The notes: generated by a model from the letters alone, not told the origin. DNA of 64,000 bases from Geodermatophilus arenarius (GCF_042654585.1 NZ_JBHSGR010000005.1:62001-126000), one strand, 5' to 3'; counted from the stretch's first letter, positions 13,821-24,937 are shown. Numbers and translations are program-made.

Positions 13821-14717
13821 ATGACCGCCGCCTCCCCTCCTCCCGCCCCACCCTTCGATCCCCCGCCCGCACCACGCCCCACGCTCCGGCGCAGCCGCAC
13901 CGACAAGGTGCTCGGCGGCGTCGCGGGCGGCCTCGCCGAGTACAGCGGCGTCGACGCGCTGCTGTGGCGCGTCGGCTTCGTCGCCCTGACGCTCGCCGGC
14001 GGCACCGGCGTCCTCGTCTACGCGCTGCTCTGGCTGCTCATGCCGCGCGGCCCGCGCCGGGCCGGCGTCGACGGGGCGCCCGCCGAGCCGCCGGCGCCCC
14101 GCTCCCCCGTCGCCGGGATGACCGTCGCGGGGCTGCTCATCGTCGTCGGCCTGATGGTCCTGGTGACCCGCTACACCGACCTCGACCTCGGCCCCCGCGG
14201 CTTCCTCGCCGGCGCGCTGCTCGTCGTCGGCCTCGGACTGGTCGTCTCGGCGCTGACCCGCGGCCGCACGCCGCGCGGCGGGCTGATCGCGCTGGGCTCC
14301 GTGCTCACCCTGGCGCTGCTGTTCACCTCGTCCGTCCCCGCGTGGGACTCCGACGACCGCGTCGGGCCCGGCGGCGGCGTGGGCGACCGCGACTACCACC
14401 CGGCGACCGTCGAGGACGTGCGCCCCGTCTACAGCCTGGGCGCCGGCGACATGGACGTCGACCTCTCCCGCATCGACGTCGACGACGTCGACGAGCCGGT
14501 CGAGGTGCGCATCGAGCACGGCGTCGGCGACCTCGACGTCACCGTCCCCGACGACGCCGACGTGCAGGTCGACGTCGAGAACGGCATCGGCGACGCCGAG
14601 CTGTTCGACCAGGAGGACGAGGACGGCTACTTCCGCGCACCGGGCGGCGACAGCCGGCCCGAGTTCGTCCTGACCATCGACCACGGGGTCGGCGACCTGG
14701 AGGTGTCCCGTGCCTGA
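13821..14717 (+). CDS. PspC-domain membrane protein with LiaF-like C-terminal domain
   Basis: 298 aa, divergent from the PspC kinase with 125 nt between them. N-terminal PspC domain (DKVLGGVAGGLAEYSGVDALLWRVGFVALTLAGGTGVLVYALLWLLMP), then three further hydrophobic helices. A C-terminal acidic beta-repeat region follows (GAGDMDVDLSRIDV, GVGDLDVTVP, GIGDAELF, GVGDLEVS). The recurring G-x-G-D-x-x-V pattern resembles the LiaF C-terminal domain that restrains the LiaSR pair in Firmicutes. The following small membrane gene overlaps it by 8 nt. A role as the negative regulator of the adjacent kinase is inference. Confidence 0.85.
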   Translation: MTAASPPPAPPFDPPPAPRPTLRRSRTDKVLGGVAGGLAEYSGVDALLWRVGFVALTLAGGTGVLVYALLWLLMPRGPRRAGVDGAPAEPPAPRSPVAGMTVAGLLIVVGLMVLVTRYTDLDLGPRGFLAGALLVVGLGLVVSALTRGRTPRGGLIALGSVLTLALLFTSSVPAWDSDDRVGPGGGVGDRDYHPATVEDVRPVYSLGAGDMDVDLSRIDVDDVDEPVEVRIEHGVGDLDVTVPDDADVQVDVENGIGDAELFDQEDEDGYFRAPGGDSRPEFVLTIDHGVGDLEVSRA

Positions 14718-15009
14718 CTACAGCGAGTTCCCCACCACCCCCACCGGCTGGCAGGAGCGCGCGCTGGCCGCCGACTGGCAGCACACCAGCGCCCTCCCGG
14801 TCGAGGCCCCCGCCCCGAAGCGGCGGGTGGACCTGGTCGCGCTGGTCCCGGGCGTCGCGTTCGTCGTCCTGGCCCTGGTCTTCCTCGCCGGGGTGACCGT
14901 GCCGCTGGGCTTCCTCGCCGACGGCGGGCTGCTGTGGCTGCTGCTGGTCGGCGTGGGCGTGGCGCTGATGGTGAGCGAGCTGCGGAGGGCGCGCCGCAGG
15001 CGCGGCTGA
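14710..15009 (+). CDS. Small two-helix membrane protein in the PspC operon
   Basis: 99 aa, GTG start overlapping the end of the PspC/LiaF-like gene. After a soluble N-terminus of about 40 residues there are two hydrophobic segments (LVALVPGVAFVVLALVFLAG and LLWLLLVGVGVALMVSEL) and a basic tail RRARRRRG. Family not recognised. The overlap implies it acts with the PspC protein. Confidence 0.8.
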   Translation: MPDYSEFPTTPTGWQERALAADWQHTSALPVEAPAPKRRVDLVALVPGVAFVVLALVFLAGVTVPLGFLADGGLLWLLLVGVGVALMVSELRRARRRRG

Positions 15010-15031
15010 CGACACGGGGCGGCCGTTCCGG

Positions 15032-15062
15032 GGGCCCGGGGAGCGAGGAGCTCCCCGGGCCC
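15032..15062. terminator. Bidirectional terminator hairpin
   Basis: Perfect 13-bp stem GGGCCCGGGGAGC/GCTCCCCGGGCCC with loop GAGGA, between convergent genes ending at 15009 and 15081. An outer GACACGG/CCGTGTC can extend it. Confidence 0.75.
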
Positions 15063-15080
15063 TCGCCGTGTCCGCGCGTG

Positions 15081-15665
15081 TCAGCCGGTGACCCGGTCGA
15101 CGAAGGCCAGCGCCCGGGTCCAGAACAGGGCGGTGGCCTCCGGGTCGTGCTCCGCCGGCAGCGACGGGTCGGTGAACAGGTGCCCCTCCCCCGGGTAGCG
15201 GAAGACCTCGAGGGGCGCGCCGGCCGCGGCGACGTCCGCGGCGAACGCCTCGTCCCACTCCGCGGAGCGCTTCGGGTCGTCCGTGGTCCGGTGCAGCTGC
15301 GCGGGCAGCCCGGCCGGCCAGCCCGGCGCCCCGAGGACCGCCATCGGCAGTGCCCCGGAGACCAGCAGGACGCCGCCGCACCGGCGCTGTGTGGCCACGT
15401 GCTCGGCCATCCCCGCGCCGTTGGAGAAGCCGGCGGCCACGAACCCGTCGGGCAGGTCCCGGACGGCGTCGACCGCGCGGGCCATGAGGGCCGGGAAGCC
15501 GACCGACTCGACGTACGCGCCGGCCTCGGCGTAGTCGTCGAAGACCCGCCCGTCGTACTGGTCGACGACGCGGACCTCGTGGCCGGCGGCCCGCAGCCGG
15601 TCCGCGGCGTCGGTGACCCCGGGCCGGACGCCGAGGACGGAGTGGAAGAGCGCGATGGTCGTCAC
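15081..15665 (-). CDS. Dienelactone-hydrolase family protein
   Basis: 194 aa from GTG 15665. Begins TTIALFHSVLGVRPGVTDAADRL, nucleophile elbow AAGFSNGAGMA and acid/His near the end (RYPGEGHLFTDPS). Classic dienelactone hydrolase uses Cys at the elbow; this one has Ser, as many relatives of unknown substrate do. It diverges from a WYL-domain regulator across a 64-bp region that contains a 22-bp palindrome, so the regulator probably controls it. Confidence 0.88.
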   Translation of the reverse strand: MTTIALFHSVLGVRPGVTDAADRLRAAGHEVRVVDQYDGRVFDDYAEAGAYVESVGFPALMARAVDAVRDLPDGFVAAGFSNGAGMAEHVATQRRCGGVLLVSGALPMAVLGAPGWPAGLPAQLHRTTDDPKRSAEWDEAFAADVAAAGAPLEVFRYPGEGHLFTDPSLPAEHDPEATALFWTRALAFVDRVTG

Positions 15666-15686
15666 GGACCCACGGTGGCGGGTCCT

Positions 15687-15708
15687 CGGTGACACCGTCC
15701 TGTCACCG
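15687..15708. promoter_or_regulatory. Palindromic operator CGGTGACA-N6-TGTCACCG
   Basis: Perfect 8-bp inverted repeat separated by 6 bp, lying 22 bp from each of the two divergent start codons. It is the likely binding site of the WYL regulator (autoregulation plus control of the hydrolase). Seen directly; the binding partner is inferred. Confidence 0.65.
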
Positions 15709-15729
15709 ACTCCTGCGAGGATCCGCGCC

Positions 15730-16416
15730 GTGAACCGCACCGACCGGTTGCACGCGCTCACCGAGGAGCTGCGCCGTGCCGGGCCGCGCGGGCGGACGGC
15801 GCGGCGGTTGGCGGCGTGGCTGGAGGTGTCCACCCGCACGGTCAAGCGGGACGTGAGCGCGCTGCAGCAGGCCGGCGTCCCGATCTGGGCGACCTCGGGT
15901 CCCGGCGGCGGCTACGTGCTCGACGCCGCGGCCACGCTCCCGCCGGTGAACCTGACGCCGGCGCAGGCGGTGGCGGTCGCCGTCGCCCTGGCCGGCGCGG
16001 CGGACGCGCCGTTCGCCGCGGACGGCCGCGCGGCGCTGGAGAAGGTGCTCGACGTCCTCGGTCCGCAGGCCCGGGCGGAGGTGGAGCGGCTCGGCGGCCG
16101 GGTGTGGGTGCGGGCACCGTCGGCCCGGCGGCCGGACCCGGCGCCGGTGGTGGAGGAGGCGCTGGCCCGGCGCCGCGTCGTCGCGATCACCTACCGGGAC
16201 CGGGCGGGGACGGCGTCCCGGCGGCGGGTGGAGCCGCACCTGCTGGCCCGCACCGGCGACCGCTGGTACCTCGTGGGCTGGTGCCGGGAGCGGGACGCGC
16301 CGCGCTGGTTCCGCTGGGACCGCATCGAGGCCGCCGCCCTGACCACCGAACCCGCCCCCGAGCGGGACGCCGCCGTCTACGGCACTCCCCCACCCGACGC
16401 GCACTCCGTCAGGTGA
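15730..16416 (+). CDS. HTH/WYL-domain transcriptional regulator
   Basis: 228 aa. N-terminal DeoR-like winged HTH (RLHALTEELRRAGPRGRTARRLAAWLEVSTRTVKRDVSALQQAGVPIW), then the WYL ligand-binding domain with RRRVVAITYRDRAG, RVEPHLLARTGDRWYLVGWCRERDAPRWFRWDRIEAA. GTG 15730 has GAGGAT about 8 nt upstream. Divergent from the dienelactone-hydrolase gene with a shared palindrome. The ligand is unknown. It converges on guaA with only 3 nt between the stop codons. Confidence 0.92.
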   Translation: MNRTDRLHALTEELRRAGPRGRTARRLAAWLEVSTRTVKRDVSALQQAGVPIWATSGPGGGYVLDAAATLPPVNLTPAQAVAVAVALAGAADAPFAADGRAALEKVLDVLGPQARAEVERLGGRVWVRAPSARRPDPAPVVEEALARRRVVAITYRDRAGTASRRRVEPHLLARTGDRWYLVGWCRERDAPRWFRWDRIEAAALTTEPAPERDAAVYGTPPPDAHSVR

Positions 16417-16419
16417 CCG

Positions 16420-17981
<1,562 letters not shown>

Positions 17982-17982
<1 letters not shown>

Positions 17983-19124
17983 CAGTCGGGTCGACCGCCG
18001 ATCACCAGGTCCACCCGCTGGAACTCCTTGAGGTCGCGGTAGCCGGTCTTGGCCATCGTGCGGCGCAGCGCGCCGAACAGGTTGGTCCGGCCGTCGGAGG
18101 TCTCGGCGGGGCCGAGCAGCACCTGCTCGAGCGACCCGGCCGACGGGATCGGCGCCGAGGTGCCGCCACGTGGCAGCCGCGGGTGCGCGGCCACCGAGTC
18201 CCACCAGACGCCGCCGCCGGGGGCCTCCTTCGCCGCCCGCAGCGGCTCGCCGACCTGCACGGCGTCCGCGCCGCAGGCCAGCGCCCGCGCGATCGCGCCG
18301 CTGGTCTCGATCCGGCCGTTGGCGATGACGTGCACGTACCGGCCGCCGGTCTCGTCGAGGTAGTCGCGGCGGGCGGCCGCGGCGTCGGCGATCGCGCTGG
18401 CCAGCGGCACCCGGATGCCCATGACGGCGTCGCCGGTGGAGAAGCTGTCGGCGCCGACGCCGACGACCACCCCGGCCGCGCCGGTGCGCATGAGGTGCAG
18501 CGCCGTCTGGTAGTTCGCCGCGCCGCCGACGATCACCGGGACGTCGAGGTCGGCGATGAACGACTTGAGGTTGAGCGCCGCGCCCTGGGTGGTCACGTGC
18601 TCGGCGGAGACGATCGTGCCCTGGATGACCAGCAGGTCGACGCCGGCGGCGAGCACCGCGGGCGCGAGCTGCTCGGTGTGCTGCGGCGAGACGCGCACCG
18701 CCGTCGTCACGCCGGCGTCGCGCATCTCCTTGATCCGGGCGGTGATCAGGTCCGGCTTGACCGGCTCGCAGTAGACCTGCTGCAGCAGCGACACCGGCGG
18801 CGGCGCCTCCGCACCCGCCTCGCGCAGCTGCCGGTAGACCGGCAGCGGGTCGTCGTAGCGGGTCCACAGCCCCTCGGCGTTGAGCACGCCGAGGCCGCCG
18901 GCCCGGCCGACGGCGATCGCCGTCGCCGGGCTGACGACGGCGTCGCTCGGGCTGGTGACCAGCGGGATGTCGAACCGGAAGGCGTCGATCTGCCAGGCCG
19001 TGGAGACGTCGTCGACGTCGCGGGTGCGGCGGGACGGGACGATCGAGACCTCGTCCAGGTCGTAGCCGCGGCGGGCGAAGCGGTTGAGGCCGATCTCGAC
19101 GGTGTCGCGGGCGGGCACGGTCAC
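17982..19124 (-). CDS. guaB3: GuaB3-type IMP dehydrogenase-related protein
   Basis: 380 aa. IMPDH/GMPR TIM-barrel without the CBS pair found in GuaB. Begins VEIGLNRFARRGYDLDEVSIVPSRRTRD, with GGLGVLNAEGLW and IVGGAANYQTALHLMRTGAAGVVVG. Where GuaB has the catalytic loop GPGSICTTR, this protein reads GADSFSTGD, so the catalytic Cys appears to be Ser. The start is GTG overlapping the guaB stop (GTGA). Actinobacteria conserve it beside guaB; the reaction, if any, is not settled by this sequence. Confidence 0.92.
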
Positions 19125-20638
19125 CGCCCCCGGTAGTTCGGCGCCTCGACGGTCATCTGGATGTCGTGGGGGTGGCTCTCCACGAGACCGGCCGAGGTGA
19201 TCCGGGTCAGCTGCCCGCGGTCCTGCAGGTCGGCGACGGTGCCGGCACCGGCGTAGCCCATCGACGCGCGCAGGCCGCCGACGAGCTGGTGGGCCACGGT
19301 CGCCAGCGCCCCGCGGTAGGGCACCTGGCCCTCGATGCCCTCGGGGACGAGCTTGTCGTCGGAGAGGACGTCGTCGGCGAAGTAGCGGTCGCGGCTGTAG
19401 GACTGGTTGCCGCGCTTCTGCATGGCGCCGAGGGACCCCATGCCGCGGTAGGTCTTGAACTGCTTGCCGTTCATGAACACCAGCTCGCCCGGGGCCTCCT
19501 CGACCCCGGCGAACAGCCCGCCGATCATGACGGTGTCGGCGCCGGCGACCAGCGCCTTGGCGATGTCCCCGGAGTACTGCAGGCCGCCGTCGGCGATGAC
19601 CGGGACGCCGGCCGGCCTGCAGGCGAGGCTCGCCTCGTAGATGGCGGTGATCTGCGGGACGCCGACGCCCGCGACCACGCGGGTGGTGCAGATCGAGCCG
19701 GGGCCGACGCCGACCTTGACCGCGTCCGCGCCGGCGTCGACCAGCGCCTGCGCGCCGGCGCGGGTGGCGACGTTCCCGCCGACCACCTGGACGCCGCCGT
19801 CGCCGCCGAAGTCCTGCCGGACCCGGGCGACCATGTCGAGGACGGCGCGCTGGTGGCCGTGCGCGGTGTCGACGACGACCACGTCGACCCCGGCGTCGAC
19901 CAGCAGGCCGGCCCGCTTGTAGGCGTCCTCGCCCACGCCGACCGCCGCGGCGACGACGAGCCGGCCGTCGGCGTCCTTGGTGGCGTTCGGGTACTGGTCG
20001 CGCTTGACGAAGTCCTTGACGGTGATCAGGCCGCGCAGCCGGCCGGACTCGTCGACGATCGGCAGCTTCTCGATCTTGTGCTGGGACAGCAGCCGCAGCG
20101 CGGTGTCGGGGTCGACGCCGACCGGGGCGGTGACCAGCGGCATCTTCGTCATGACGTCGCGCACGAGCCGGTTCTGGTCGGTCTCGAAGCGCATGTCGCG
20201 GTTGGTGACGATGCCGACCAGCACGCCCTCGTCGTCGACGACGGGCGCGCCGGAGATGCGGTAGCGGGCCGACAGGGCGTCGACCTCGGCGAGGGTGTTG
20301 TCCGGCGAGCAGGTGACCGGGTTGGTGACCATGCCGGCCTCGGAGCGCTTGACCAGGTCGACCTGGCCCGCCTGCTCCTCGGCGGCGAGGTTGCGGTGCA
20401 GCACGCCCACGCCGCCGACGCGCGCCATGGCGATCGCCATGCGGGCCTCGGTGACGGTGTCCATCGCGCTGGAGACCAGCGGCACGGCCAGCCGGACGCC
20501 CCGGGTGAGGCGGCTGCTGGTGTCGACCTCGGCGGGGACGACGTCGGACTCCCCGGGGATGAGCAGGACGTCGTCGTAGGTCAGGCCGAGCGGGGCGAAC
20601 TTCGCCGGCAGCTCGGGGATCCGTTCGTCGGGCTGCAT
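19121..20638 (-). CDS. guaB: IMP dehydrogenase
   Basis: 505 aa. NAD-dependent oxidation of IMP to XMP, committed step of GMP synthesis. TIM barrel with LTYDDVLLIPGES at the start, two CBS domains inserted at about residues 105-220, catalytic loop GVGPGSICTTRVVAGVG with Cys, flap residues in MGSLGAMQKRG and the distal RYF. ATG 20638 with GGAGAGG upstream; longer in-frame readings run into the divergent DUF5319 gene region. First gene of guaB-guaB3-guaA. Confidence 0.96.
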   Translation of the reverse strand: MQPDERIPELPAKFAPLGLTYDDVLLIPGESDVVPAEVDTSSRLTRGVRLAVPLVSSAMDTVTEARMAIAMARVGGVGVLHRNLAAEEQAGQVDLVKRSEAGMVTNPVTCSPDNTLAEVDALSARYRISGAPVVDDEGVLVGIVTNRDMRFETDQNRLVRDVMTKMPLVTAPVGVDPDTALRLLSQHKIEKLPIVDESGRLRGLITVKDFVKRDQYPNATKDADGRLVVAAAVGVGEDAYKRAGLLVDAGVDVVVVDTAHGHQRAVLDMVARVRQDFGGDGGVQVVGGNVATRAGAQALVDAGADAVKVGVGPGSICTTRVVAGVGVPQITAIYEASLACRPAGVPVIADGGLQYSGDIAKALVAGADTVMIGGLFAGVEEAPGELVFMNGKQFKTYRGMGSLGAMQKRGNQSYSRDRYFADDVLSDDKLVPEGIEGQVPYRGALATVAHQLVGGLRASMGYAGAGTVADLQDRGQLTRITSAGLVESHPHDIQMTVEAPNYRGR

Positions 20639-20697
20639 GGTGCCGCCACCCTCTCCGTCGGCTTCGCCCCCGGCCGGGCGCGCGGGAACCACTCCCG

Positions 20698-20703
20698 ATC
20701 GTA
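20698..20703 (-). promoter_or_regulatory. Candidate -10 (TACGAT) for guaB operon
   Basis: TACGAT about 60 nt upstream of the guaB ATG on the minus strand. No strong -35 seen. No purine riboswitch could be recognised in the leader. Confidence 0.3.
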
Positions 20704-20848
20704 GGCCGGGCGCTCCAGCGCCCGGGACGCCGCCGGGCGCTGGGCGTGGGAACCGTCGGCGCGGGCGGCTACCGTGGTGCCCCGGACGGGCGAGCCCGCG
20801 CGTCCGGGCCGGGACGCCCGCGCCGCCAGCACGAGGGAGGAGGCACCC

Positions 20849-21241
20849 GTGAGTCCCTTCGACGACGCCCCGGGGCCCGACTTCGACTCGCCGTCGGACC
20901 CGCCACCGCTGTCGATGGAGGAACGGGCCGGCGTCCTCGACGACCTGGCCGAGCTCGAGGTGTTCCGCACCCTGCTCGAGCCGACGGGGATCAAGGGCAT
21001 CGTCGTCGACTGCCCGGACTGCGACGAGGAGCACCACGTCGACTGGGCGCTGATGCAGGCCAACCTGCGCCAGCTCCTCGAGGAGGGGCAGACCGGCCGG
21101 CACGAGCCGCCGTTCGACCCCGACCCCGACGACTACGTCAGCTGGGACTACGCCAGCGGCTACGCCGACGGGGTGGCCGCGATGGCCGAGCGCGAGGAGC
21201 CCGGCTCCGGCGGCACCGGCCGCCACGCCAGGGACGACTAG
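20849..21241 (+). CDS. DUF5319 family protein
   Basis: 130 aa, acidic. The GTG at 20849 follows an excellent GAGGGAGGAGG. Conserved part: ERAGVLDDLAELEVFRTLLEPTGIKGIVVDCPDCDEEHHVDWALMQ, with a CPDC pair and an EEHHVDW segment that could hold a metal, then WDYASGYADGVAA. The M. tuberculosis counterpart Rv3412 also sits divergently from guaB2. Function unknown. Ends at a very strong terminator shared with the bldM-like gene. Confidence 0.85.
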   Translation: MSPFDDAPGPDFDSPSDPPPLSMEERAGVLDDLAELEVFRTLLEPTGIKGIVVDCPDCDEEHHVDWALMQANLRQLLEEGQTGRHEPPFDPDPDDYVSWDYASGYADGVAAMAEREEPGSGGTGRHARDD

Positions 21242-21247
21242 GCGAGG

Positions 21248-21294
21248 ACGCAGCGAGGGGCCCCTCCGGATGCCGGAGGGGCCCCTCGCTGCGT
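21248..21294. terminator. Long perfect terminator hairpin
   Basis: 22-bp perfect stem (21248-21269 with 21273-21294) around a 3-nt loop, between convergent DUF5319 and bldM-like genes. Left arm starts ACGCAGCGAGGGGCCCCTCC. Confidence 0.85.
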
Positions 21295-21305
21295 TCTCGT
21301 GCGGA

Positions 21306-22040
21306 TCAGCTCATCATGCCGCGGCGGAAGCCGGTGGCCACGGCCTCGGCGCGGTCCTTCGCGCCGAGCTTGCGGAACAGCCGGCGGGCGTGGGTCTTGA
21401 TGGTGTCCTCGGACAGGTAGAGCTCCCGGCCGATCTGGGCGTTGCTCTTGCCCTGGCTCATCCCGGTGAGCACCTGCATCTCGCGCATCGACAGCGTGAC
21501 CGCCGGCGCGGCCTCGCGGACGGGGGTGCTCACCACCCGCGGCCCGGCGCCGTTGAGCGGCGTCGCCCAGGCCGGCACGGGGGCGCCGACGGAGTTCAGC
21601 GGCACCGGGGCGGGCGCCGGCTGCGGCGGGCGGCCGTCGGCGCGCAGGCCGACGCGGGACAGGCCGAGGCCCATCTCCAGGGCGCTGGCGTCCCAGCGGA
21701 GGTACCCGCGGGCCCCGACGGCGACCGCGGCGCGCACCGTCTCGGCGTCGTCGGGCGCGCCGAGCACGAGCACCGGGACGGTGGGGTGGGTGCGGATGAC
21801 CTGCGTGGCGACGGTCAGGCCGGTGTCCACCGCGCGCTGCGTGCCGACCAGCAGCACGTCGGGCTGGCGGGTGGCCAGGCGCTGGACGAGGGCGGCGGCG
21901 TCCCCGACGACCTCGACCCGGCCCACGAACGGCAGGGCCACCAGGCGCGCGGCGACGTCGTCGCGGACACGACGGCGCTCGTCGTACACCCACACGGTCG
22001 TGGCCCCGTGGCCCGGACCGCGCATCCTGTCGTCGATCAC
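21306..22040 (-). CDS. BldM-like LuxR regulator with degenerate receiver
   Basis: 244 aa from GTG 22040 (GAGGAG 7 nt upstream). The receiver-like N-terminus (TTVWVYDERRRVRDDVAARL) lacks the phospho-acceptor: the expected Asp position reads LLVGTQ. A Pro/Ala linker (about 140-175) leads to the LuxR HTH (LSMREMQVLTGMSQGKSNAQIGRELYLSEDTIKTHARRLFRKLGAKDRAEAVATGFRRG). That HTH, and the position next to whiB and groEL, match Streptomyces BldM, whose atypical receiver works without phosphorylation and pairs with WhiI. Orthology is inferred. Confidence 0.85.
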   Translation of the reverse strand: MIDDRMRGPGHGATTVWVYDERRRVRDDVAARLVALPFVGRVEVVGDAAALVQRLATRQPDVLLVGTQRAVDTGLTVATQVIRTHPTVPVLVLGAPDDAETVRAAVAVGARGYLRWDASALEMGLGLSRVGLRADGRPPQPAPAPVPLNSVGAPVPAWATPLNGAGPRVVSTPVREAAPAVTLSMREMQVLTGMSQGKSNAQIGRELYLSEDTIKTHARRLFRKLGAKDRAEAVATGFRRGMMS

Positions 22041-22285
22041 GTGGTTCTCCTCGTCTCCCCCGGCCGTGGAGGGCACCCGGGTCCCCACGACCCGGAACGG
22101 CTACGGCCTGGAACGACCATGACCGGCGGGAACGGGACACGACACCCGTGATCACCCTGCGGGGGGAGACGCGGACCGGGAAAATGTCCGATCCCCCTGT
22201 GTTTGACCCCGGGACCCCTCGGGCACCGGCTCCCGTGCGACCGGACCGCCCCCCTCCGGCTCGCACCGAGCCGAGGAGGACCGAC

Positions 22286-22585
22286 ATGGCCGACATCCGC
22301 CGTCTCCCGACGCCCGTTGCCGAGGTGTGGGACTGGCAGCTGCACGGCGCCTGCCGTGGCGAGAGCACCGCGCTGTTCTTCCACCCCGACGGCGAGCGCG
22401 GTCCCGCCCGGGCCCGTCGCCAGGCCGCGGCCAAGGCCGTGTGCGCGAAGTGCCCCGTCGTCGAGGCCTGCCTCAAGCACGCCCTGAGCGTCCGTGAGCC
22501 CTACGGCGTCTGGGGCGGCATGAGCGAGGAGGAGCGGGCCCGGCTGATCGCCGCGGAGCCCGCCGCCGTCGCCGCGGGGGTCTAG
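22286..22585 (+). CDS. WhiB-family iron-sulfur regulator (WhiD/WhiB3-like)
   Basis: 99 aa with the four cluster cysteines C23, C53, C56, C62 (C-X29-C-X2-C-X5-C), the GVWGG turn and a basic/acidic C-terminus. WhiB proteins bind [4Fe-4S] and contact sigma-A region 4. Location beside the bldM-like gene and groEL matches Streptomyces whiD and M. tuberculosis whiB3. ATG 22286 with GAGGAGGA upstream. A 245-nt region separates it from the divergent bldM-like gene; a TTGACC -35-like hexamer is at 22203-22208 but no clear -10. Confidence 0.94.
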   Translation: MADIRRLPTPVAEVWDWQLHGACRGESTALFFHPDGERGPARARRQAAAKAVCAKCPVVEACLKHALSVREPYGVWGGMSEEERARLIAAEPAAVAAGV

Positions 22586-22587
22586 AG

Positions 22588-22647
22588 GGAGGACCCCCTC
22601 CTCCCCACCACTCGCAGGCTCGCGGCGGGACCCTGCAGGGGGCCGTA
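22588..22647. repeat. Intergenic palindromic element, copy D
   Basis: Starts 3 nt after the whiB stop, which is part of TCTAGA as in copy B. Contains GGACCCCC, core CTCGCAGGCTCG and GGCGGGACCC. A separate, stronger terminator follows. Confidence 0.7.
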
Positions 22648-22661
22648 CCCGGCACTCGCGA

Positions 22662-22703
22662 ACGAGAGGGCCGGTCCAGCAGACGCTGGACCGGCCCTCT
22701 CGT
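22662..22703. terminator. Strong terminator after whiB
   Basis: 19-bp perfect stem ACGAGAGGGCCGGTCCAGC and its complement around loop AGAC. Confidence 0.85.
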
Positions 22704-22708
22704 GCTGT

Positions 22709-22738
22709 GCGGGCCCCGGGACGTCGCCCGGGGCCCGC
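22709..22738 (-). terminator. Terminator hairpin after groEL1
   Basis: 12-bp stem GCGGGCCCCGGG/CCCGGGGCCCGC with loop ACGTCG, 5 nt past the groEL1 stop on the minus strand. Confidence 0.75.
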
Positions 22739-22743
22739 ACCGT

Positions 22744-24387
<1,644 letters not shown>

Positions 24388-24423
24388 GGGGCCCTTCCGA
24401 TCAGATCGCTACGGGGTGAGACG

Positions 24424-24468
24424 GCGACCGCCCCGGGACCCGGTCATTCGGGTCGCCGGGGCGGTCGC
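24424..24468 (-). other. Intercistronic hairpin between groES and groEL1
   Basis: Stem GCGACCGCCCCGG (24424-24436)/CCGGGGCGGTCGC (24456-24468) within the 105-nt gap. It may reduce read-through into groEL1 or stabilise the groES message. Confidence 0.6.
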
Positions 24469-24492
24469 TTCAGGCTGAGCGGGGAAGTGTCG

Positions 24493-24801
24493 TCACTTCT
24501 CCACGACGGCGAGCAGGTCGCGGGCGGAGAGCACCAGGTACTCCTCGCCGGCGTACTTGACCTCGGTGCCGCCGTACTTCGAGTAGATGACGACGTCGCC
24601 GACGTTGACGTCGAGCGGCACGCGGTTGCCGTTGTCGTCGATGCGGCCGGGGCCCACGGCGATGACCGTGCCCTCCTGCGGCTTCTCCTTGGCGGTGTCC
24701 GGGATGACCAGGCCGGAGGCGGTGGTGGTCTCGGCCTCGTTGGCCTGGACGACGACGCGGTCCTCGAGCGGCTTGATGTTGACCTTGGTAGCGGTCGTCA
24801 C
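24493..24801 (-). CDS. groES: Co-chaperonin GroES
   Basis: 102 aa, 10-kDa co-chaperonin. KVNIKPLEDRVVVQANEAETTTASGLVIPDTAKEKPQEGTVIAVGPG covers the mobile loop. GTG 24801 preceded by AAGGGGG; an upstream in-frame ATG would add an unconserved Arg/Pro tail. Transcription starts in the CIRCE-containing promoter, so the operon should be under HrcA repression. Confidence 0.96.
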   Translation of the reverse strand: MTTATKVNIKPLEDRVVVQANEAETTTASGLVIPDTAKEKPQEGTVIAVGPGRIDDNGNRVPLDVNVGDVVIYSKYGGTEVKYAGEEYLVLSARDLLAVVEK

Positions 24802-24902
24802 GAGGTGACGCCCCCTTCGGGATCGAACGGCGGGTGGTCTCTCATGCTGTGGCACGGGGGCCGGGCCTGCCGTCGCGGGGATCAGGCGCCTGCCCGTGTC
24901 GG

Positions 24903-24929
24903 TTGGCACTCTACCCACGAGAGTGCCAG
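24903..24929. promoter_or_regulatory. CIRCE operator (HrcA site) of groES-groEL1
   Basis: TTGGCACTC-N9-GAGTGCCAG, a near-perfect match to the CIRCE consensus TTAGCACTC-N9-GAGTGCTAA, including the conserved 9-bp spacer. Confidence 0.93.
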
Positions 24930-24937
24930 CCCCTCAA
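24908..24937 (-). promoter_or_regulatory. groES promoter overlapped by CIRCE
   Basis: Minus strand -35 TTGAGG (24937-24932), 18-bp spacer, -10 TAGAGT (24913-24908). The -10 lies inside the CIRCE left arm and spacer, so HrcA binding would block polymerase. Confidence 0.65.

Noticed and set aside
13696..13875. N-terminal extension of the PspC histidine kinase
   Set aside because: The extra 60 residues are Arg/Gly-rich and would overlap the start of the divergent PspC gene; conservation starts at or after GTG 13695.
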